Source of the DNA: a virus
DNA length: 41,750 bases
Virus record (IMG/VR): IMGVR_UViG_3300026510_000005
Location: 1 to 41,750 of that record
Direction: 5' to 3' (one strand)
Shown: positions 9,231-17,029 of the stretch, one piece after another
How the letters are laid out: the number at the start of each line of letters is the position of its first letter
How positions within the stretch are numbered: position 1 is the stretch's first letter
The notes under the pieces: model-generated
The model's database searches: none
What the model was told of the DNA's origin: nothing
What the model saw: the letters and a program-made list of their open reading frames with translations, nothing else
Translations under genes and position numbers: made by a program

Positions 9231-9350
9231 GATAATGGCTTTAAGGTACCATTCTGTTTGATTATAGTGTATATACGTTATGGTTCAGTAGTGTATATAG
9301 AAACGTATATATGGTGTATGATTGATGATGTTGATATATAGTGTAAAATA
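9231..9350 (-). repeat. Conserved noncoding element, copy 1
   Basis: Within a 358-bp noncoding gap, this stretch shares several blocks with 31005-31110 and, less fully, 34038-34130. On the plus strand the core is GATAATGGCTTTAAGGTACC, followed by CAGTAGTGT, TAGAAA and a GATGTTGATATATAGTGTAA-like block in the same order as in copy 2. Inverted arms ATATACGTT and AACGTATAT could form a hairpin here. It sits between the capsid terminator and an early-type promoter. Whether it is a protein-binding site, an RNA or an upstream promoter element cannot be told. Confidence 0.55.
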
Positions 9351-9392
9351 TACATAATACGCATAGAATGAAAATGAGCATAGAAAAAAGTT

Positions 9393-9416
9393 ATACCACC
9401 CAATGAAGGATGGTAT
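9393..9416 (-). terminator. Terminator of the capsid gene
   Basis: The minus-strand transcript would read AUACCAUCC, a six-base loop, then GGGUGGUAU (one G-U pair) followed by AACUUUUUUC, a classic intrinsic terminator eight bases after the capsid stop codon. Confidence 0.75.
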
Positions 9417-9423
9417 AGTAACG

Positions 9424-11436
9424 TTATATAACGTTTTGGTTACTAGTGATTTTACCTAGTGACGCATTAAGTTGTGTAACTTCAAATCTATGTAAAATAG
9501 ATAGAGTATTTACAGCTCTGTTTCTTGGAACGATGAATGTACCATCTATCTTGTCAAATCTACCTGTAACAACGATATCAGGTTTAGCAAGTCTCATACC
9601 GAAGTTTAGAGGCGTTGGTTCATTAGAGTTAAACTCTGTATCAACAGGATAAACAAAGATATCTGATTTATAAGTATCTACTTCAGTCATAGCTATTTTA
9701 ACTACAACACCTGCTACTTCAATTTCTGTAGGCATGAATGCAAGTAAGTCTGTACCAAATGTGATACCGATACCTGGTTTACTTCTACCATATGCTTTAG
9801 AAAGAGCAGAGTAGTTTGTATCAAATAGAATTGCTGGGATAACTTCTTTAATTCTAGCAGTAATAAGAGCAGCAATATCTTCTTCTCTTTTACCATGTTC
9901 TTCACCATCTAGCATATCAGCAAGATCTATAGATGTAGACTTATTATATGGTTCTACTGCAACAGATGTAATAGTTTTTGTTCTACCACCATTTGCAGCT
10001 GTACCCGCACTACCAAGAACTTCGTTCAATGCTTTTTGTTGGATGTCTCTTCTTCTAGTAAGAGATTTGATAGTAGCAACAGAAAGAACTCTTGTTAAAG
10101 CATGTGGTCCTTTGTTATCAGAAAGGATAGTTCTTTCATAAACATCTAGAGCACCATAAGGAATTCCGATTCTTTGTGCAACTTCATTTACATCAACAAC
10201 GTTTGCGATAACTCTTAAGTCAGCATTTGTTACTGTTTGGTAAAGGTCATAACCTGTTAGGTCTAATTGTACACCTATATCAGCAGCAGTTTTACCGTCA
10301 CCATCTAGCATATCTACTGATTGTCCATCTACATCTATAACTTTAATAAGTTTGATAGTTGGTTTTCTAACACCCCAGTCACATGTAACCATGTTACCGT
10401 TACCATTGATATCAAGAGCATATACAAGTCTAAGACCAGCAGGTACGCCAGCTAATTCAACAGGTGCAGTTCCATCATTTTGTTTAATAGTTGCAGGGTC
10501 TATAACTAATGCTTCTGTAGAGATGTTAAGAACGATATCTTTAGAATCTCCAGAACCACCAGTGATAATTTCATTCATAGGTAATGAAGAAACATCTAGT
10601 TTCAATTTATCAGCACCAACAGTACCGTAAATGTAAGTTATACGACCACCGATATCTAAGTTAGTTTCGTCTGCGAATACACCTTCAGTTACAAGCTTAG
10701 CTGTATGAGAGATAGTAGTTAGGTCAAACTTAGTATCAAACTTGATTGGAGCTGTAGAGATTGTCTCACCTGTTGTTGGGTGTTTAAAAGTATCGTTAGT
10801 GAAATCTACATCTAGAAGATGTTCAGTCTCAGCTGTTTTAACAGGTACTAAAAGGTTAGCATCACTTCTAACAGTACTAGGGCTTCTAAGACCAGCAAGA
10901 ATAGAGTTCTCATTGATTCTTGTAGAACCACTTATGTTTACATCATCTCTTTTGAATTTAGTTTTGTTAAATCCATAGATAAGGCTAAGAAGAACACCTT
11001 CAGCATTTGCCGGAACGTTAACAGTTGGGTACATTTGATCAAGACCAGCATCACCAGTCATAGTGTTAGCAGCTAGAGAGAAAGCAAATGGAGCAACAGC
11101 TGATTCTTTACGAGGATCAAATAGCTCTAAGTCAAATGTTGGAGTAGAAAGATAATTTTCTGTATCAGCATCAGGTAGTAATTTAACACCTTCATCTAGT
11201 GCTCTATATGGTACTAGACCTGTTGTTTGTTCTACCATAGATAGAGCAGAGGCAGCAGCAGCTAGACCTACAGATACAGCTTCTACATCAAATTTTTCTA
11301 GTAGATCATGATCAACATCACCTGTCAAACTTTCTACATCACCGATTGTACCTATTTCTTTAAGTACCTCTTTTGATTTTAAACCAGTAACTGGCAATAA
11401 TAACTCTTTAGACTCTTTAATACTAATATTTTTCAT
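9424..11436 (-). CDS. Major capsid protein, phiKZ type (670 aa)
   Basis: Residues about 130-205 carry the pattern I associate with phiKZ-type capsid proteins: DQMYPTVNVPANAEGVLLSL, then K-F-K-R, then SPSTVRSDANLLVPV. The length (670) is close to the roughly 750 residues of phiKZ gp120. The first 60-70 residues are acidic and helical and run into an AAAASALSMVEQ segment; in phiKZ the equivalent N-terminus is removed by the head protease at S/A/G-x-E sites, so a propeptide is plausible. Codon use differs from most neighbours: isoleucine is mostly ATT/ATC rather than ATA, as expected for a very highly expressed gene. It follows the 171-aa gene by 15 bases and ends at a strong terminator. A tail sheath is the main alternative but fits less well. 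Confidence 0.75.
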   Translation of the reverse strand: MKNISIKESKELLLPVTGLKSKEVLKEIGTIGDVESLTGDVDHDLLEKFDVEAVSVGLAAAASALSMVEQTTGLVPYRALDEGVKLLPDADTENYLSTPTFDLELFDPRKESAVAPFAFSLAANTMTGDAGLDQMYPTVNVPANAEGVLLSLIYGFNKTKFKRDDVNISGSTRINENSILAGLRSPSTVRSDANLLVPVKTAETEHLLDVDFTNDTFKHPTTGETISTAPIKFDTKFDLTTISHTAKLVTEGVFADETNLDIGGRITYIYGTVGADKLKLDVSSLPMNEIITGGSGDSKDIVLNISTEALVIDPATIKQNDGTAPVELAGVPAGLRLVYALDINGNGNMVTCDWGVRKPTIKLIKVIDVDGQSVDMLDGDGKTAADIGVQLDLTGYDLYQTVTNADLRVIANVVDVNEVAQRIGIPYGALDVYERTILSDNKGPHALTRVLSVATIKSLTRRRDIQQKALNEVLGSAGTAANGGRTKTITSVAVEPYNKSTSIDLADMLDGEEHGKREEDIAALITARIKEVIPAILFDTNYSALSKAYGRSKPGIGITFGTDLLAFMPTEIEVAGVVVKIAMTEVDTYKSDIFVYPVDTEFNSNEPTPLNFGMRLAKPDIVVTGRFDKIDGTFIVPRNRAVNTLSILHRFEVTQLNASLGKITSNQNVI

Positions 11437-11451
11437 ATTCGTTGTTCCTTT

Positions 11452-11967
11452 TTAAATATATTTAAATAGTTGCTGTGTTAGGTTTACAGGCGTACGTCCT
11501 GTACAGACAACTTCATTATAAACTTGTAAAGTTATAAGCGTGACAAAAAACTTTCTAGCATCACCATTTACAAGATTCTTTAGAAAACCGTCATCTATAA
11601 CTATAACGCTTCCTTTGTTTATGTTATCTCTAAGCTCTTTTACATAACCATTCTCTAGAACACAGTTTATTAAATCTGTATGGTTATTAAGAGAGTTTAA
11701 ATCTACCATATTTATGTTGGAAAGAAAAGAAAGTAACATAGATTCAGGTTTTCCCACCTTGTCTTCTAGATACTTGGCTTTCATACCTTTAGATATAGAC
11801 CTGTTATAGTAACCATTAATGTTATATAACAACCTTTTATCTAAAGTGGGTAGAGGTTCTAACAAGACATCAAGCTCTTCAGCTGTACATGCGGTTATTC
11901 TTTCTACATCTATTCCTAGTTGGGTTATTAAACCCTCTATACTCTTCGGTATTATTGTTAAGTACAC
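11452..11967 (-). CDS. Unknown 171-aa protein upstream of capsid gene
   Basis: The frame has no ATG at its 5' end. It starts with GTG at 11967, nine bases after AAGGAG, so I accept the GTG. The protein begins (V)YLTIIPKSIEGLITQLGI and is helical in appearance, with LLLEPLPTLDKRLLYN-like repeats of leucine and no membrane span. It is co-transcribed with the capsid gene, 15 bases away, which suggests a head-assembly or head-completion role by position only. An out-of-frame ATG ATG CTG TGT ACT TAA mini-frame overlaps the start. Confidence 0.6.
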   Translation of the reverse strand: MYLTIIPKSIEGLITQLGIDVERITACTAEELDVLLEPLPTLDKRLLYNINGYYNRSISKGMKAKYLEDKVGKPESMLLSFLSNINMVDLNSLNNHTDLINCVLENGYVKELRDNINKGSVIVIDDGFLKNLVNGDARKFFVTLITLQVYNEVVCTGRTPVNLTQQLFKYI

Positions 11968-12079
11968 AGCATCATACTCCTTTTTAATATTGTAAATAAG
12001 ATATATTTCAAATAATCTAAACAGTTTTTATCAGAACTCTATTCGTTGACAGAAATAACAATAGAAGAAGGGAGGATTA

Positions 12080-13594
12080 ATGAATAAAGATAATACTATA
12101 TTACTAACAATTATAACTTTATTATACAGGAATTCATTAATTAAATCTGATAGTTCTTATACAGACCTAGTAAATGACTTGATAGACCTTATATCTAAAG
12201 CTAAGGTTGGTTACGGTGACGACAATGCTTTGGTTATTAGAAATAGTCTAATAGAACTAATAAGAAATATTATAGAGGAGAACCAAGATAAGTCTGCTAT
12301 ACTAATGAGTGTTAGAAGTATAGTGGACGATGATATGTATTCTGTATTCGCTAAAGGTATAGAGGAGGAGTATGATAATGATTCATTATTAATAAATTCT
12401 ATTAACAACCTATTAAATTTTGTAAATGAATACTATGTAGCTAAAAAGTCTCAGAGCTTATTATCTAAAGCTGGTATGCATCTTAAATCTAATAGAGAAA
12501 GTTCTACATCACCTAGAGAGTATGTACAGGAAGTTATAAACGAGTTAGAAGAAATAGTGATGAGTAAGAGTGGTGATGTAGATGGTATTACTGAAACCAT
12601 AGACTTAGTTAATGATGGGTTTGATACTATAGTTGATGCTATGAAAGAAGACTCTAAAGGAGAGAACGTATATAGGTTAGGATGGGGTAAGTATAACGAC
12701 ACTCTACAAGGTGGGTTAAGACCAGGTGAATACTTTAACATCTCTGCTTTATCGCATAACAACAAGACAGGTATATTTGATACTCATATAGTAGCTATCG
12801 CTTATTATAACAAACCTATAAAACCTATAGAGGGTAAGAAGCCTACTATACTAGTGTTTAAAACAGAGGATGAGTTAAGCAAGACTTTTACCTTTATGTT
12901 TAAACTTCTGAAAATGACAGAGGAGGGTATAAACCCTAACTTGAAGGATTATACTAGAGAGGATGTAAAGAAATTCCTAGCTGATAGATTGTTGAGAAAT
13001 GGCTGGAATATTATATTTCATAATACTGACCCTTCTATGCTAACTTATAGGAGTGTGATGAAAAGAGTATATGATTTAGAAGCTAAAGGTCATGAGATAA
13101 AGGTATGTGGTATAGATTACTTAACTAAGATGTCTACTGTAGGATGTACTATGGGCCCTCATGGTACTGATAAGAGAGATTTAGTTAAACGTCTAATGAC
13201 ATTCTTTAAAGCTAGAAACTGTGTAATAATGTCACCGTCACAAACTAACACTGCTGCTAATAATTTGTTAGAAGATGGTATAGAACCATATGAGCTACCA
13301 AAGATTATAGCTGAAAGAGGAATGTACGCTGATAGTAGACAACTACATCAAGAGTTTGATTTATCTACACAACAGCAGAAGTTTGTTAAAGGTGGGAAGC
13401 CCTACTTAGCTATAATGAGGGAGAAGCATAGAACTGCTCCTGAGATACTAGAAGAACATAAGAAATATCTAATATTACCATTCCCTAGTAATGGTGGCCC
13501 TATACCTATGGACTTAGATACAAAACCTATAGGTTATAGGAATTTAGACCAGTTAATGAAGCATGCAAATGAGTCTAATTCTATGATTAAATAA
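12080..13594 (+). CDS. DnaB-like replicative helicase with altered P-loop
   Basis: Residues about 209-230 match the DnaB RecA-fold entry (LQGGLRPGEYFNISALSHNNKT). K229-T230 occupy the Walker A lysine-threonine positions, but the usual glycines are replaced (S-H-N-N-K-T). A Walker B-like strand VCGIDYL with D346 corresponds to the IDYLQL motif of DnaB, and CVIMSPSQTN at 381-390 corresponds to the sensor strand SQLNR. MREKHRTAPE near 447-456 fits the C-terminal basic motif. The 200-residue N-terminal helical part does not resemble the normal DnaB N-domain. ATG 12080 has GGGAGG upstream. The role is 5'-3' unwinding at the phage replication fork, known for the family. A small gene follows 17 bases later. 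Confidence 0.75.
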   Translation: MNKDNTILLTIITLLYRNSLIKSDSSYTDLVNDLIDLISKAKVGYGDDNALVIRNSLIELIRNIIEENQDKSAILMSVRSIVDDDMYSVFAKGIEEEYDNDSLLINSINNLLNFVNEYYVAKKSQSLLSKAGMHLKSNRESSTSPREYVQEVINELEEIVMSKSGDVDGITETIDLVNDGFDTIVDAMKEDSKGENVYRLGWGKYNDTLQGGLRPGEYFNISALSHNNKTGIFDTHIVAIAYYNKPIKPIEGKKPTILVFKTEDELSKTFTFMFKLLKMTEEGINPNLKDYTREDVKKFLADRLLRNGWNIIFHNTDPSMLTYRSVMKRVYDLEAKGHEIKVCGIDYLTKMSTVGCTMGPHGTDKRDLVKRLMTFFKARNCVIMSPSQTNTAANNLLEDGIEPYELPKIIAERGMYADSRQLHQEFDLSTQQQKFVKGGKPYLAIMREKHRTAPEILEEHKKYLILPFPSNGGPIPMDLDTKPIGYRNLDQLMKHANESNSMIK

Positions 13595-13611
13595 AATAAG
13601 GAGTTTTGTAT

Positions 13612-13875
13612 ATGACTTTAGAAGATGAAGATTATATAGAAGATAAGATTCGTAATTTACTAGTAGATAATTATAGTGTTAGAGGTGTTCTGTCTTTACA
13701 ACTATTGAACATTATAAAGAGGGAGACTGATGGTGATTTAGTTGGATATATGTTAGATCGGTTTGATACAGATGTGGAAGTAGATGAGAGTGATGTTGTA
13801 GAAGTTACAGAGTTGTCTAAGGATACTTTAATAAATTTATTAACAGTAATGTTAAATGGTAGTGATGTCTTATAA
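13612..13875 (+). CDS. Acidic 87-aa protein downstream of helicase
   Basis: Start ATG 13612 (MTLEDEDYIEDKIRNLLVDN) has AAGGAG eight bases upstream; a TTG two codons earlier lies inside the spacing and is unlikely. The protein is very acidic, with runs such as DTDVEVDESDVVEVTE. Its placement 17 bases after the helicase gene suggests a cofactor or loader-type partner, but there is no motif to prove it. The coding end forms one arm of a palindromic terminator. Confidence 0.6.
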   Translation: MTLEDEDYIEDKIRNLLVDNYSVRGVLSLQLLNIIKRETDGDLVGYMLDRFDTDVEVDESDVVEVTELSKDTLINLLTVMLNGSDVL

Positions 13876-13887
13876 GACATCACTACC
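13858..13887. terminator. Perfect palindromic bidirectional terminator
   Basis: Arms GGTAGTGATGTCT and AGACATCACTACC enclose TATA, giving a perfect 30-base palindrome between convergent genes. The left arm is coding for the last residues of the 87-aa protein. A T-rich stretch follows on the plus strand. Confidence 0.75.
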
Positions 13888-13896
13888 ATATTTCTT

Positions 13897-14790
13897 TTAA
13901 TCTATATCTTCTTCGAAAGCTTTTATCTCTCTTTCGTATTTAGTTATACGTTCTTCGTAATACTCTATAGCGTTCTCTATCTTTAAATCACCACCACCTT
14001 GGTTTTTGTTTCTAAGGTTAGTTAGCTTTAGTTCGAATAGAGACTTCTTGTTCTTCATAGCCTCTATACGTTCTATCTTAAAGTCTTCCCACGCTCTACG
14101 CATAACGAATATAGGGCTACCTAGGAAACCTGATGTACCCACGGAGAACTTTTTATCAAAACCTTTAGCGTGTAGACCGAAAGAGTTCTCGTCAGATACT
14201 TCTACTTCATCATCTAGTTTTCTTAAATCTTTTATAGTAGACTTAACTTCACCGTTTAACTCTTTATAGTTTTGTTTAATAACAGCTATGTCTTTAATAA
14301 ACTCTCTGTTCTTTAAGTTATAGATAAACTTCTCATCTTCTACTGTATATAAGATATAAAGAGATAAGTCTTCTAAAGAGAATACTATAGAAGATAGTAT
14401 AGTGATAGTACCTATGATGCCCATTTCTCTAGATGACATTACTTCTACATCTATAGTGTCTGGTAACATATCCATAACTAATGGTTTAATATCTTCTAGA
14501 CCAGTTATAACTTCTGTTAAGAAAGACTTTAGCTCATGTATAGCTTTCTCTGGGTCTCCACTCTTCTTAATACCTAACTGTTTAAACAAACTAGTTAGTT
14601 TCTTAGTTTGGTTAGGTGTTAGCGTGTTCTCAGATGTTAGCTCTGAGAGCATTATGTAGTTCTTAAGTACATTTGCTCTAGCGTTTATAGTTATGTTATC
14701 GAGCATATCTATGATATTACCTTTAACGATATCTTTGTCTTTGAAACTCTTGTAGTTGAATAGTGATTTATATAGTTGTGTTAATATCAT
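13897..14790 (-). CDS. Unknown helical 297-aa protein
   Basis: ATG 14790 has AAAGGAAC upstream. The protein begins MILTQLYKSLFNYKSFKDKD and is strongly helical, with a lysine/glutamate-rich C-terminus (residues about 245-295) compatible with coiled coil. A glycine/serine stretch (VGTSGFLGSP) occurs near residue 218. It follows the 349-aa gene by ten bases, so the two are one transcription unit. Neither has a motif I recognise. Neighbouring plus-strand virion genes suggest a structural or assembly role; this is a guess. Confidence 0.55.
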   Translation of the reverse strand: MILTQLYKSLFNYKSFKDKDIVKGNIIDMLDNITINARANVLKNYIMLSELTSENTLTPNQTKKLTSLFKQLGIKKSGDPEKAIHELKSFLTEVITGLEDIKPLVMDMLPDTIDVEVMSSREMGIIGTITILSSIVFSLEDLSLYILYTVEDEKFIYNLKNREFIKDIAVIKQNYKELNGEVKSTIKDLRKLDDEVEVSDENSFGLHAKGFDKKFSVGTSGFLGSPIFVMRRAWEDFKIERIEAMKNKKSLFELKLTNLRNKNQGGGDLKIENAIEYYEERITKYEREIKAFEEDID

Positions 14791-14800
14791 TTATGTTCCT

Positions 14801-15850
14801 TTATATCATACCAGCTTGGTATTTCATTATATCTAATAGCTCTTCGTTACCTGATGATTTCTTTATAGCTTTAAACGTCATACTAGCAGAAGATATATTT
14901 GATTTAGATTTTAAATCGAATATTAACATCTCATGATCTGTATCTACTCTAGTCAACGACATAGCTTTAAAGCTTTCAAATACATGTTTTCTCATCTTGT
15001 TCTTATCTAAAGAACCACCTATAGATAGCTCTAGTTCATTAGTTACTTCTTTAGAGATGATTAGCATACTGTAGTACTCGTCGAGACCGCCTGTACCTCT
15101 AGCTCTCTTTAAAGAAGAATTAGTGGCTCTTTCTGATATAAACTTAGATAGTTCTGTTTTAGACTTTAATCTAGATTTCTTATACTCTCTAATCATATCA
15201 TTAGCGAATATGAAATCACCCCAGAACGATAATAGTTTAGCTCTTAAGTCTTCTACTCTGTTCAGGAATAGTTTGTCTCTACCGTTAGTAGTAAGATGTA
15301 ACTTTAACTCTGTAGAAGGTACATAGATAACATCAGCTATAACCATAACGTTTATAATAGAGGACTTATCTTTTTTATCTTCAGTATATTTATAAGTTAG
15401 TTCTAACTCTCTGATGAATATAGGTTGTTTGTTTTTATCATCATACATAGCCTCTACATCTAGAGGTAGGAAAGGTTGTTCTTTATCTGTTAAAGAGTCT
15501 AAAGACTCTATACCGAAAGAACCCATATCTTTAGGTAGTACTTGTCTACTAGATAGTAGTTTTAAAGAACGTTCAGCTTTAGTACCCATTATATTTGTAG
15601 CTACATCAAACGCTTTAAGATATAGGTTAGAAAATGTATCCATATTTAGGTTAATTATATTATTAACATCAGGGTTATGACGTAGGTCTTCAGATAGTAT
15701 AATTAACGGTCTTATAATAAGGTCATCAGCCATCTCTATTAACGTATCTGTAGATCTATACCTATTTCTATCACTTACTTCTTTCTCACCAGTAGCGAAC
15801 TCACTCATATCTATGAAGCCCTTTACAGCATCTCTCAAACTTGTTAACAT
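14801..15850 (-). CDS. Unknown 349-aa protein, first gene of unit
   Basis: ATG 15850 is preceded by TAAGGATGT. The protein begins MLTSLRDAVKGFIDMSEFAT. It contains a central beta-rich part (FIRELELTYKYTEDKK, INVMVIADVIYVPS, residues about 145-180) and a basic helical region (EYKKSRLKSKTELSKFISER, about 217-236). There is no membrane span. It is divergent from the 358-aa virion gene and co-transcribed with the 297-aa gene. No family recognised. Confidence 0.55.
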   Translation of the reverse strand: MLTSLRDAVKGFIDMSEFATGEKEVSDRNRYRSTDTLIEMADDLIIRPLIILSEDLRHNPDVNNIINLNMDTFSNLYLKAFDVATNIMGTKAERSLKLLSSRQVLPKDMGSFGIESLDSLTDKEQPFLPLDVEAMYDDKNKQPIFIRELELTYKYTEDKKDKSSIINVMVIADVIYVPSTELKLHLTTNGRDKLFLNRVEDLRAKLLSFWGDFIFANDMIREYKKSRLKSKTELSKFISERATNSSLKRARGTGGLDEYYSMLIISKEVTNELELSIGGSLDKNKMRKHVFESFKAMSLTRVDTDHEMLIFDLKSKSNISSASMTFKAIKKSSGNEELLDIMKYQAGMI

Positions 15851-15952
15851 ATGTACATCCTTATAGGTATTTAATTTTTAATTAATTCATAATAAATATC
15901 GTTATAAGGATGAATATAGTATTTTCTGAAACCAAAATAACTAAGGGATATC

Positions 15953-17029
15953 ATGACAGAATTAGAAAATATAGCCGATAAGATATCAACATCTTCCTCT
16001 GTGAGTAGTGTGGAACGTAACCTTACAGATAAATTATACGGTATGGGTATGAATGAAGCTCTAGAACATATGCCTGTAAATAACGATGCTACAGGATATA
16101 CATTCTTTGTTAAACCACAACTTAACCTTAGTACTGATAATATAAAAATACATTCTAAACTAGCACAACTATTAACTAAAGATGATGGTGTGCATAGATT
16201 CGTTAGATGTACACTAGACCCTCATTTATATTATAAGGATGTCTTTAAAGGTAAAGAAACTGCTGGTGTTAAGAGTGCATTAGTAGACCATACTTCTCCA
16301 TTCATACACGTAGTTAATAATACATTAGAGAGCATAAGTGGATGGCCTGATCCTGTGTTACCTACTTATGTTTCACCTGCTGGTGTAAGGAAAGAGCAAT
16401 ATGGGTACACAGATGGTGTTAGAGAAATATATAACAACTATACTCTAGATATAAACAACAGGAATATCGCTCAAGACCCTATAACATTATTATTCGATAT
16501 GTGGGAAACATATATGTCTGGTGTTTTTGCAGATGACTTTATTAGCCCTTATCCAGAGTTTATAGTTAACAGAGAGTACGACTTCAATACTAGAGTGTAT
16601 AGGTTTATACTAGACATAGACGGTAGGAGTATAAAGAAGATAGCTCTATCAGGTGCATCTTTCCCTATAAACCTACCTATGGGTAAGTTCTTCGATAGCA
16701 GTAGAGATGTTACATTAAGAGCACAATCATTATCTATAAATACACGACTTGAATCATTCGGTGCTATGTATAACGATTATAAATATATGTTATCTTTTAA
16801 CCTAACAGTAGCAGGGTTTAATCCAGAAGCTGCTAAGTTAATATTTAACAGAATGCCATATAAACCTAATAAGAGTAAAGCTAATAGTTCTAATCTAGTA
16901 AGAGTGCCTGTAAGTCTATACAGTAAGTTTAAATACCGTATGATACCTATAATAGATTTAGAACTTATGACGTTAGATTTCTATGTAGATAAGAATCTAC
17001 TAAGCGTAGAGTTAAAAAAGGAGAAATAG
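15953..17029 (+). CDS. Virion structural protein (358 aa)
   Basis: ATG 15953 has AAGGGATATC upstream. Residues about 48-60 read GYTFFVKPQLNLSTDN and residues 80-92 HRFVRCTLDPHL; this FxKPxLNL pattern recurs, from memory, in virion structural proteins of several large myophages. The rest is beta-rich with a WGP/SGW-type segment near residue 130. The next gene starts at the base after its stop codon, so the pair is tightly coupled. A baseplate or neck component is the most likely role, but I cannot say which. Confidence 0.6.
   Translation: MTELENIADKISTSSSVSSVERNLTDKLYGMGMNEALEHMPVNNDATGYTFFVKPQLNLSTDNIKIHSKLAQLLTKDDGVHRFVRCTLDPHLYYKDVFKGKETAGVKSALVDHTSPFIHVVNNTLESISGWPDPVLPTYVSPAGVRKEQYGYTDGVREIYNNYTLDINNRNIAQDPITLLFDMWETYMSGVFADDFISPYPEFIVNREYDFNTRVYRFILDIDGRSIKKIALSGASFPINLPMGKFFDSSRDVTLRAQSLSINTRLESFGAMYNDYKYMLSFNLTVAGFNPEAAKLIFNRMPYKPNKSKANSSNLVRVPVSLYSKFKYRMIPIIDLELMTLDFYVDKNLLSVELKKEK

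Noticed and set aside
9714-9908. Leucine- and lysine-rich 64-codon frame inside the capsid gene
   Set aside because: It is a shadow in another frame of the capsid gene, with biased composition and no start signals.
12046-12051. TTGACA as a sigma-70 -35 box upstream of the helicase
   Set aside because: There is no TATAAT-like box at the right distance, and the expected position overlaps the ribosome site.
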